A stretch of 9,220 nucleotides of DNA from Candidatus Albibeggiatoa sp. nov. BB20. GTDB taxonomy: Bacteria; Pseudomonadota; Gammaproteobacteria; Beggiatoales; Beggiatoaceae. Position 1 is the first letter of the stretch; the number at the start of each line of letters is the position of its first letter. A program made the translations under genes and the position numbers. The notes under the pieces are model-generated. The model did not search any database and was not told the DNA's origin. It saw only the letters and a list, made by a program, of their open reading frames with translations. Location: positions 24,981-34,200 of the forward strand of contig JADGDW010000025.1 in assembly GCA_016744725.1 (NCBI GenBank). The letters run 5' to 3'. This document shows positions 1 through 5,729 of this stretch, in pieces.

Positions 1-830
1 GTGTGGATGTGGGACAGCGTTATATTTCGCATATTCGTGCGGTTTCCCCCAGCACACAGATTTTATACGATACAGTTGATATTCATTATGTACGTGAAGA
101 ACGTCAGGCTGAAATTGAAAATTATCCTAAACTGGCAAAACAAGCAGTGAAAACCAAGCAACGAGAATTAGCCAATTGTGTGCTTGCTGATCGTGTATTG
201 GTGGTGACGGATGCCGATGGTAAACACTTACAGCAGGAATTACCCAGTTTAGATTATGCGGTGTTACCCAATGTGCATACACAACAGCCTTTGTCAAAAA
301 ACAGCTTTGATGAGCGTGATGGATTAGTGTTTATCGGTAATTATAATCATCAACCGAACGAAGATGCGGTATTTTATTTTGTGGAGAAAGTCTTACCCAA
401 AGTGCATGAGCAATTGCCTGATGTAAAATTCTATGTGGTTGGCAGCAATATGAAAGATGAAATGAAAGCCCTTGCCAATGAACATGTTGAAATCGTTGGC
501 TGGGTCGATGAAGTTGCACCTGAATTTGAAAAACGCCGTTTATTTGTATCTTATTTACGTTATGGCGCGGGGATGAAAGGTAAAATTGGTCAAGCTTTAT
601 CGCTAGGTTTACCTGTGGTATGTACTCGCATCAGTGCGGAAGGCATGGGCTTAAAAGATGAAGAAACCGCATTGTTAGCTGATGATGCTGAACAGTTTGC
701 ACAACACATTTGTCGGTTATATCAGGATAAAGCGTTATGGGAGCAATTGGCCAAAGAAGGCTATGATTATATTGAACGCTGTTACGGTGAAACTGCAATG
801 CGTGAAAAATTGGAACAGTTAAATAATTAA
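1..830 (+). CDS. Glycosyltransferase family 4 (GT-B fold), 5' partial
   Basis: The reading frame is open from the first complete codon (base 3) to the TAA at 828-830, so the true start lies upstream of the window. The 275 visible residues cover the end of the N-terminal Rossmann domain (YDTVDIHYVREER, residues 22-34, then a helical KQRELANCVLADRV stretch and VVTDADG) and the whole C-terminal nucleotide-sugar domain. That domain has the linker LPNVH (88-92), the first strand and loop LVFIGNYNHQPNEDAV (108-123), VKFYVVGSN (141-149), IVGWVDEV (164-171), and the donor-binding segment GAGMKGKIGQALSLGLPVV (188-206) followed by SAEGMGL (211-217). This is the pattern of GT4 retaining transferases acting on surface polysaccharide. 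Donor and acceptor cannot be read from the sequence. It could be the C-terminal module of a larger multi-domain transferase. The family call is firm; the substrate is unknown. Confidence 0.88.
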   Translation, partial: VDVGQRYISHIRAVSPSTQILYDTVDIHYVREERQAEIENYPKLAKQAVKTKQRELANCVLADRVLVVTDADGKHLQQELPSLDYAVLPNVHTQQPLSKNSFDERDGLVFIGNYNHQPNEDAVFYFVEKVLPKVHEQLPDVKFYVVGSNMKDEMKALANEHVEIVGWVDEVAPEFEKRRLFVSYLRYGAGMKGKIGQALSLGLPVVCTRISAEGMGLKDEETALLADDAEQFAQHICRLYQDKALWEQLAKEGYDYIERCYGETAMREKLEQLNN

Positions 831-1028
831 TGACTCACCTTACGTAAATAAAAGAATTTTTCGTTTTATGTAGGGTGGAATAATGCAGCGTTTTCCACCA
901 AAATACGCGATATGCTTGGGATAGTGGAATACGGTGAGAGAGAGTTTATTAATAATAACTAACATCAAAGGCTCATCTATTCCACCCTAATCTTTCAAAC
1001 TTTTTTTCATTTTGCGTAACGTGAATAA
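831..1028. repeat. MITE-like palindromic element with ~51 bp imperfect terminal inverted repeats
   Basis: The left arm (831-882) and the reverse complement of the right arm (978-1028) align end to end. The inner 12 bases are identical (TAGGGTGGAATA at 871-882 against its exact complement at 978-989). The outer ~18 bases match at most positions (TGACTCACCTTACG against TTATTCACGTTACG). The A/T-rich middle of each arm is diverged, but the arms are almost equal in length (52 and 51). The ~95 bp interior carries another GGTGGAA/TTCCACC hairpin (874-880 with 893-899) and a further GTGGAA copy at 924-929. There is no ORF inside, so if mobile it would depend on a transposase elsewhere. It begins directly after the glycosyltransferase stop codon. 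I recognise the GTAGGGTGGAA...TTTTCCACC type as common in intergenic DNA of some sulfur bacteria and cyanobacteria; that part is memory. Confidence 0.6.
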
Positions 1029-1041
1029 CTTGTGACAACGC

Positions 1042-1076
1042 GGTGCGTCGTCATCTGATTGGACGCACCAGCGTCC
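1042..1076. repeat. Two overlapping, mutually exclusive hairpins
   Basis: GGTGCGTC (1042-1049) is the exact complement of GACGCACC (1062-1069). GGACGC (1061-1066), which overlaps that right arm, is the exact complement of GCGTCC (1071-1076). The shared segment can therefore pair left or right but not both. There is no T-run after either stem on the plus strand. This may be a dispersed repeat or a transcript-end structure; I cannot separate these. Confidence 0.5.
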
Positions 1077-1113
1077 ACAAAAAATATCAAGACGCATTTG
1101 CATCTATGACACA

Positions 1114-1132
1114 TTCCACGCACTGCGTGGAA
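1114..1132. repeat. Near-perfect 19 bp palindrome, dispersed-repeat type
   Basis: TTCCACGCA (1114-1122) and TGCGTGGAA (1124-1132) are exact complements around a single central C, giving an 8 bp stem with a 3-base loop in practice. It is followed by CGAGAAAA. The form resembles the short REP-like CCACGC-GCGTGG repeats seen in multiple copies in several proteobacteria and cyanobacteria. The copy number here is unknown because only one copy is in the window. Confidence 0.5.
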
Positions 1133-1178
1133 CGAGAAAAAGCTTTGCATTTCAAACGACCTGATGGAATCCAAAACT

Positions 1179-3032
1179 TTAGTTATTTTTAATTAGGCGG
1201 GGCTCGCCATTATAAATTTGATTGCCATGTTGTATTAATTTTTCTGCCAACAACTGGCGATTAATCGGTTTCAGTAAGTAATCACTCATACCGACTTCAA
1301 AGCATTGCTGTTTGTCATGTGCGGTTGCATTCGCCGTCATCGCAATCACAATGGGATGTGAATTTGGGTATTGACGAATCAGTTCTTTGGTTGCAGTTAA
1401 ACCATCCATTTCAGGCATTTGCATATCCATCAATACAATATCATATTGTTTTTGATCAGTTTTTTCCAACACTTCTAAACCATTATTTGCAACATCTACA
1501 TCATAGCCTAATTTTTTTAAAATAATCACTGCAATTTTCTGATTCACCTGATTATCTTTTGCTAATAAAATATTCAAATGAATCGCGGGTGGTAACGAGG
1601 GACGATTATCAACTGCATCATGTATATGTACCGTATTTGAACCTACAAACAGAGTTAACAAAGTTTCATACAATCTTCTAGGTTTAAATGGCTTAGGAAG
1701 AAAATATACATCGAATGGGCTTAAATCAGGTTTTGTATGATTTAATTGGTTCAGCACTAAATATTTATGATTTTTGTGCAGGAGTGGTTTAAGCTTGGAC
1801 ACATCTTCCATCATATCCAAAATAATAATATCCGCGCTATTGTCTATTTCTAAATGGCTCATAAAATCGATAACTTGTTGAAAAACCTCGGTAGTCATGC
1901 CCCATTGTTGTACAAACGATTCGATTATTTTTAAATTAGAGGCTTGTTGGGTATAAATCAATGCTTTTTTGCCAGCGAATGCGGCGACAGAATGATGTAA
2001 ATGTGGGTACGCGGTTTCTTTGGTTATGGGTACAGTAATGGTAAAAAAAAATGTTGTTCCTTTGTCTACTTGACTTTCAAGCCAAATCTTCCCTCCCATC
2101 AATTTGCAAATATCTTTACTAATAGCAAGACCTAAGCCTGTACCGCCATGTTTACGCGTAATTGAAGCATCCGCTTGTACAAAGGCTTTAAACAAATTAT
2201 CGAATTTATCTTCTGGAATACCTCCGCCCGTATCTTGTACCAAAAATTGTAAAGTATAATGATTATCTTCACTAACAGACTGGATTGAAACTTGTACTTT
2301 AATTTCGCCTTTAGCGGTAAATTTCAAGGCATTGCTGAGTAAATTAATTAGCACTTGGCGCAAGCGGGTAATATCTCCAATCAGAATTTCAGGTATATTT
2401 GGCTCAATAAAATAACTGACATTAAGTTGTTTTTTATGTGCATTCATTGCTATCAAATCAATTGCCTGCTCTACGCAGTCCCGCAAAATAAAGGGTTCAG
2501 TTTCTAAACTCAATTGGCCTGCTTCAATTTTAGAAAAATCTAGAAGTTCATTGATTAAGTTTAATAAAATTTCACTGCTATGTTTTGCTGTTTGGGCATA
2601 ATCTGTTTGTTCTTTGTCCAGCTTCGTATCCAGCAATAGTTCAGTTGAGCCAATAATGCCATTAATCGGGGTTCTAATTTCATGACTGGTATTGGCTAAA
2701 AACATACTTTTAGCTTGATCCGCAGTTTCAGCACGGTTTTTTTCAATTTGATATTGTTCTGTTATCCATTTTTGATAAACGAGTTGTTGTCTTGTTTCTT
2801 GCCAACGACGTAAGGAGTAAACTGTAAGCAAAAAACTATTAATCAGAATCAGGGAAAATAATTCATCAATTTCAAATGATTCATATTTTCGAGTCCACTC
2901 ATGTAGACCTTCCCATATATTAAGACCCGTCGCTACTACGATTAAATAAAGGAAAAAATTAAAAAAAAACAAGGCTGATGTATCAAACCGCATATGAGTT
3001 TTAGGCATATTTGGTATACGATTTTCACTCAT
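1179..3032 (-). CDS. Membrane-bound hybrid histidine kinase (HisKA-HATPase_c-degenerate REC-REC)
   Basis: The protein has 617 residues. Two membrane helices (about 20-38 and 57-74) flank a loop of only ~18 residues, so there is no sizeable periplasmic sensor. A charged coiled-coil-like linker (78-108) leads into HisKA with the phospho-acceptor H117 (SHEIRTPINGI). The ATPase domain shows the N box (LINLLSNALKFT, N234), G1 (DTGGGIP, 267-273), the F box (280-284) and G2 (GGTGLGLAI, 296-304). Residues ~355-462 look like a worn receiver: D406 and K447 sit where the phospho-Asp and conserved Lys should be, but the acidic pair at the start is missing. A second receiver (487-600) has D536, T566 and K588, but its acidic pair reads K492-D493 (LLAKDNQVNQ) where family members have E/D-D. 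There is no Hpt domain, so relay would need a separate partner. The ATG is supported by AAGGA (3040-3044) with a 7-base spacer. The cognate regulator is not in the window and the signal is unknown. Confidence 0.92.
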   Translation of the reverse strand: MSENRIPNMPKTHMRFDTSALFFFNFFLYLIVVATGLNIWEGLHEWTRKYESFEIDELFSLILINSFLLTVYSLRRWQETRQQLVYQKWITEQYQIEKNRAETADQAKSMFLANTSHEIRTPINGIIGSTELLLDTKLDKEQTDYAQTAKHSSEILLNLINELLDFSKIEAGQLSLETEPFILRDCVEQAIDLIAMNAHKKQLNVSYFIEPNIPEILIGDITRLRQVLINLLSNALKFTAKGEIKVQVSIQSVSEDNHYTLQFLVQDTGGGIPEDKFDNLFKAFVQADASITRKHGGTGLGLAISKDICKLMGGKIWLESQVDKGTTFFFTITVPITKETAYPHLHHSVAAFAGKKALIYTQQASNLKIIESFVQQWGMTTEVFQQVIDFMSHLEIDNSADIIILDMMEDVSKLKPLLHKNHKYLVLNQLNHTKPDLSPFDVYFLPKPFKPRRLYETLLTLFVGSNTVHIHDAVDNRPSLPPAIHLNILLAKDNQVNQKIAVIILKKLGYDVDVANNGLEVLEKTDQKQYDIVLMDMQMPEMDGLTATKELIRQYPNSHPIVIAMTANATAHDKQQCFEVGMSDYLLKPINRQLLAEKLIQHGNQIYNGEPRLIKNN

Positions 3033-3066
3033 AATTAATTCCTTAATTTTATTTAATATTTTTAAC

Positions 3067-3097
3067 AGTATATCTAAACCATTACTTTCATATTCAA
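3067..3097 (-). promoter_or_regulatory. Candidate sigma70-like promoter for the histidine kinase
   Basis: On the minus strand, TTGAAT (3097-3092) lies 19 bases upstream of TATACT (3072-3067), about 35 bases before the kinase start. The -10 matches the consensus at five of six positions. The -35 is partial and the spacer is longer than the ideal 17. The surrounding 3033-3238 region is very A/T-rich, so chance matches are likely. Confidence 0.25.
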
Positions 3098-3238
3098 GTT
3101 ATTATATGTTTAATATAGATATTCATAAGTTACACATGAAACTCCAAGAATATTACCCAATAATAATGCCACAATATTAAAATTGAATACCTGATAATTA
3201 ACTTAAAAAATCAATATTTAGCTGAAATCGAATGAAAA

Positions 3239-3610
3239 ATGTTTATACGCTTTGTCATTGCTAAAACAGATGAACACTCTTTCAGACCAAAAGGCTTGTT
3301 TGCTGCGATGGAAATATTAGTTGAGCAAAATCAACTTTATGAATATGAGATTGGGCATAAAGATGCGCTGTACAACTGGTTTAGAAAAAATCTTCGTGCG
3401 CCGCGAGTACAATCTGCACACACAAAACCTTTGGCTATAAGCTGGTTTAAGGACTCAGCATCTAAGCATATTGCTAAAATGAGACAATACGGACAAATTC
3501 TCGAAGCCCATGATATTCACGTGCAGCAAATCATCACAGAGCGGCTGGGAAAAATAGTCTATGAAGATAAATTCCAGATTGCTGCAATTCCATTTAGTGA
3601 CACTTTTTAA
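3239..3610 (+). CDS. Conserved hypothetical protein, 123 residues
   Basis: This is a soluble protein with no signal peptide or membrane helix. The ATG at 3239 is the only reasonable start, because an in-frame TGA lies just upstream at 3233-3235; no clear Shine-Dalgarno sequence precedes it. Visible landmarks are an N-terminal strand (MFIRFVIAK), an acidic-aromatic helix (LYEYEIGHKDALYNWFRKNL, 33-52), ISWFKDSASKHIAKMRQYGQ (67-86), LEAHDIHVQQI (88-98) and a C-terminal strand (GKIVYEDKFQIAAIPF, 104-119). The spacing of WFRKNL, WFKDSA, EAHDIHV and KIVYEDKFQ matches what I remember of a family of ~110-130-residue uncharacterised proteins in proteobacteria and related groups. I know of no assigned function. 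It is transcribed away from the kinase and ends 85 bp before ibaG. Confidence 0.8.
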   Translation: MFIRFVIAKTDEHSFRPKGLFAAMEILVEQNQLYEYEIGHKDALYNWFRKNLRAPRVQSAHTKPLAISWFKDSASKHIAKMRQYGQILEAHDIHVQQIITERLGKIVYEDKFQIAAIPFSDTF

Positions 3611-3640
3611 TAAGTTAAGATAATTTCAGCATCTAGCACT

Positions 3641-3668
3641 TTGTTTCCCCTGTAGAATGCTTTAACAT
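3641..3668 (+). promoter_or_regulatory. Candidate promoter for ibaG-murA-thiS
   Basis: TTGTTT (3641-3646) and TAACAT (3663-3668), with a 16-base spacer, lie in the 85 bp gap before ibaG and end 27 bases before its ATG. Both hexamers are partial consensus matches. An overlapping -10-like TAGAAT at 3653-3658 has no good -35. It is supported mainly by position. Confidence 0.3.
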
Positions 3669-3695
3669 AAGCGAAAATTAATAAAGGAGTGTGAC

Positions 3696-3920
3696 ATGAC
3701 CCCAGCTGAAGTGAAGCAACTGATTGAAAGCGGTATTGAAAACTGTGAAGCCAATGTACAAAGTGAAGATAATCGCCATTTTCAGGCAACGGTGATTTCT
3801 AACTCATTTGCAGGCCAAACCTTGGTGAAACAACATCAAATGGTGTACGCAACTTTAGGCAATACCATGCAAACTGATGAAGTTCATGCACTAGCGTTAA
3901 CGACTCGAGCTCAAGCATAA
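3696..3920 (+). CDS. ibaG: BolA-family protein IbaG (YrbA)
   Basis: This is a 74-residue cytoplasmic protein of the BolA fold. Motifs are the helix TPAEVKQLIESGI (2-14), the strand pair NRHFQATVIS (26-35), the loop SFAGQTLVKQHQMVYATLG (37-55) and the signature DEVHALALTT (61-70), with H64 at the position of the invariant BolA histidine used in Fe-S binding with monothiol glutaredoxins. BolA/IbaG proteins take part in Fe-S cluster handling and stress and cell-shape phenotypes. The location directly upstream of murA is the same as in E. coli and favours IbaG over BolA proper. The protein stops soon after the signature and lacks most of the C-terminal tail of E. coli IbaG (84 residues). The start is well fixed by AAAGGAG (3683-3689), 6 bases before the ATG. 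Confidence 0.9.
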   Translation: MTPAEVKQLIESGIENCEANVQSEDNRHFQATVISNSFAGQTLVKQHQMVYATLGNTMQTDEVHALALTTRAQA

Positions 3921-4157
3921 CAATTTCTTATCACCCTGTTTTAAGAATATATAAATGAGAGCTTGTCCCTAATAAGCATTGCGGGAATATTTGAACTTAT
4001 TCATGATGTGATATGTTTGGGCTGAATGCCACACAGCGGATAGGAACGAAATTAAAAAAGCCCATTTCTATAGTTTTTCCAACATGGAAATATATCGGTG
4101 ACGCGTTATGCGTCATACTTATTCAACCTCTTCATAAGTGATGCTAAACACACAAAC
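3921..4157 (+). other. Unusually long ibaG-murA spacer with hairpins
   Basis: The 237 bases between ibaG and the preferred murA start contain no gene I can support. Immediately upstream of murA are two adjacent hairpins: TGACGC/GCGTCA (4099-4104 with 4110-4115, 5-base loop) and ACTTAT/ATAAGT (4117-4122 with 4134-4139). A weaker one is TTTCC/GGAAA (4076-4080 with 4086-4090). Just after ibaG is an A/T stem, TTCTTA/TAAGAA (3925-3930 with 3942-3947). A strong ribosome binding site is not visible in front of either possible murA start. The segment could hold a murA-specific promoter or 5' leader, or be the scar of an inserted element. I see no known riboswitch. Confidence 0.45.
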
Positions 4158-5417
4158 ATGGACAAGTTATTAATTACAGGTGACACGCCGCTAAATGGCG
4201 ACGTTCGTATTTCAGGCGCAAAAAATGCCGCTTTACCCATTTTAGCCGCAACATTATTGGCTGAAACCCCTTGTTACATCAGCAATGTCCCACATTTGCA
4301 AGATATTACCACTATGATGGGCTTGCTTGGTCGTATGGGCGCGGACATCATGATTAATGAAAAGCTCAATATTGAAGTCAACGCCAGTCAAGTAAATACA
4401 TTTACAGCCCCTTACGATTTAGTGAAAACTATGCGGGCTTCAATCTTAGTCTTAGGCCCATTAGTCGCGCGATTTGGTGCTGCAAACGTGTCATTACCCG
4501 GTGGTTGTGCGATTGGCTCACGCCCTGTTAATTTGCACATTCAAGGTTTAGAGAAAATGGGGGCAAAAATTGAGGTTGAAAACGGCTATATCAACGCAAA
4601 AGCAGGTCGTTTAAAAGGCGCAAAATTGTGCATGGATTTAGTCACTGTGACAGGTACAGAAAACTTGTTGATGGCAGCGGCTTTGGCAGATGGTGAAACC
4701 GTGATCGAAAACGCAGCACGTGAACCTGAAGTAGTTGATTTAGCTGAATTCTTGATTAAAATGGGTGCTAAAATTGAAGGGGCTGGCACAGATACGATTC
4801 ATATTCAAGGTGTTGAGAGTTTACACGGCACTGAATATGCGGTCTTACCCGATAGAATCGAAAGTGGTACTTATTTAGTTGGTGCTGCAATGACAGGCGG
4901 GCGAGTGAAATTAAAAGACACTGATCCGAGTTTATTGGATGCTGTGTTGCTGAAACTGCAAGAAACAGGTGCAAAAATCACCACGGGTAAAGATTGGATT
5001 GAATTAGATATGCAAGGCAAACGCCCCAAAGCTGTCGATATTGAAACCGCACCTTATCCTGCATTTCCAACTGATATGCAAGCCCAATTTACCGCAATGA
5101 ATAGTATCGCAGATGGTGTTTCTAGTATCAGTGAAAATGTATTTGAAAATCGTTTTATGCACGCTCAGGAATTACAGCGTATGGGTGCAAACATTCGGAT
5201 TAAAGGTAATATTGCGATTATCACAGGCGTGCCAAAATTAAAAGCAGCTCCCGTGATGGCAACGGATTTACGTGCTTCTGCCAGTTTGGTTTTAGCTGCA
5301 TTGGTTGCAGATGGTGATACTTTAGTTGATCGGATTTATCATATTGACCGTGGTTACGAACGGATTGAAGAAAAATTGACTCAACTAGGTTCAAAAATTC
5401 AGCGTGTACCTGGATAA
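4158..5417 (+). CDS. murA: UDP-N-acetylglucosamine 1-carboxyvinyltransferase MurA
   Basis: MurA transfers enolpyruvate from PEP to UDP-GlcNAc, the first committed step of peptidoglycan precursor synthesis in the cytoplasm, and is the fosfomycin target. From the ATG at 4158 it has 419 residues, the same length as the E. coli enzyme, and begins MDKLLITGDTPLNGDVRISG, collinear with E. coli. Visible active-site elements are K22 (GAKNAALP), R93 (KTMRAS), the loop LPGGCAIGSRP with catalytic C117 (Cys115 in E. coli numbering), ENAAREPEVVDLA, PTDMQAQFTAMN, FENRFMHAQEL, TDLRASASLVLA and the C-terminal IYHIDRGYERIEEKL. Because the loop residue is Cys rather than Asp, the protein should be fosfomycin-sensitive. 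A longer frame starts with GTG at 4098, but those extra 20 residues have no family counterpart and overlap a hairpin, so I reject that start. thiS follows after 39 bp. Confidence 0.97.
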   Translation: MDKLLITGDTPLNGDVRISGAKNAALPILAATLLAETPCYISNVPHLQDITTMMGLLGRMGADIMINEKLNIEVNASQVNTFTAPYDLVKTMRASILVLGPLVARFGAANVSLPGGCAIGSRPVNLHIQGLEKMGAKIEVENGYINAKAGRLKGAKLCMDLVTVTGTENLLMAAALADGETVIENAAREPEVVDLAEFLIKMGAKIEGAGTDTIHIQGVESLHGTEYAVLPDRIESGTYLVGAAMTGGRVKLKDTDPSLLDAVLLKLQETGAKITTGKDWIELDMQGKRPKAVDIETAPYPAFPTDMQAQFTAMNSIADGVSSISENVFENRFMHAQELQRMGANIRIKGNIAIITGVPKLKAAPVMATDLRASASLVLAALVADGDTLVDRIYHIDRGYERIEEKLTQLGSKIQRVPG

Positions 5418-5456
5418 GCTCTATATTCAATGGCGGGATTTAAAAAAGGGGAATCT

Positions 5457-5657
5457 ATGGATATTGAGTTGAATGGTGCGCCAAAACAGATGCCAGAACA
5501 AGCCACAATTCAAGATTTACTAACAGAATTAGGTTTGACACAGAAACGTTTAGCAGTTGAAGTCAATCAGCAAATTATCCCACGCAGTCAATTTGAACAG
5601 TATGCTTTAAAATCAAATGATAAAGTTGAGATTGTTCATGCGATTGGCGGCGGTTGA
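5457..5657 (+). CDS. thiS: Sulfur carrier protein ThiS
   Basis: This is a 66-residue ubiquitin-like (beta-grasp) protein, the normal ThiS size. It opens MDIELNGAPKQMPEQATIQD and continues LLTELGLTQKRLAVEVNQQIIPRS, matching the ThiS pattern of 'hNG' and 'AVEvNxxiVPR'. It ends KVEIVHAIGGG, giving the C-terminal Gly-Gly that is adenylated and converted to a thiocarboxylate to donate sulfur for the thiamin thiazole ring. The ATG at 5457 is preceded by AGGGGAA and gives the family length; a start at 5430 would add nine residues with no counterpart. It lies 39 bp behind murA and is probably co-transcribed. The usual neighbour thiG (thiazole synthase) is absent: a stem-loop and a convergent gene follow at once. 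Tandem stops TGA TAA end the gene. Confidence 0.92.
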   Translation: MDIELNGAPKQMPEQATIQDLLTELGLTQKRLAVEVNQQIIPRSQFEQYALKSNDKVEIVHAIGGG

Positions 5658-5666
5658 TAAAATGAT

Positions 5667-5701
5667 AAGACTGGCCATACTTGAACAGAATCGCCAGTCT
5701 T
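5667..5701. terminator. Stem-loop between convergent thiS and fimV-like gene
   Basis: AAGACTGGC (5667-5675) and GCCAGTCTT (5693-5701) form a perfect 9 bp stem with a 17-base loop, 9 bases after the thiS stop. The plus-strand downstream sequence (GCATTTACTC) has only a short T-run, and the minus-strand side reads ATCATTTTA, so neither is a textbook intrinsic terminator. Its position between two converging genes favours a bidirectional transcript-end role. Confidence 0.55.
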
Positions 5702-5729
5702 GCATTTACTCAAGCATAATATACTGATT

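Larger units (their letters stand above)
831..1178. other. Gene-free, repeat-rich intergenic region between convergent genes
   Basis: These 348 bases separate the stop of the glycosyltransferase from the stop of the histidine kinase. I see no plausible coding sequence on either strand. Nearly all of it is inverted-repeat sequence: the long palindromic element at 831-1028, a pair of competing hairpins at 1042-1076 and a near-perfect palindrome at 1114-1132. Because the flanking genes converge, these hairpins are also the only obvious candidates for ending transcription from either side. Confidence 0.8.

Noticed and set aside
188..217. Missing catalytic Glu of the GT4 donor motif (IGQALS instead of EA)
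   Set aside because: I recall Gln at this place as normal in the GKI(G/N)QA-type subfamily, so it is not evidence of inactivation.
3960..4070. Possible transposase remnant in the ibaG-murA spacer
   Set aside because: Translations of both strands give only short stop-broken runs, and no terminal inverted repeats or target duplication could be paired.
4098..4157. Upstream GTG start for murA adding 20 residues
   Set aside because: The extra residues (TRYASYLFNLF...) have no counterpart in MurA, the GTG lies at a hairpin, and the ATG at 4158 gives exactly the 419-residue family length and N-terminus.
4586..4974. Minus-strand open frames inside murA
   Set aside because: They are shadows of a strongly conserved gene, with no family features or ribosome binding sites. 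The same holds for the antisense frames at 331-519, 1319-1525, 3607-3789 and 5221-5430, and for the other-frame, same-strand ORF at 8405-8587 inside the receptor gene.
5430..5456. Earlier ATG for thiS (MAGFKKGES extension)
   Set aside because: The AGGGGAA before 5457 and the 66-residue family length favour the later ATG.
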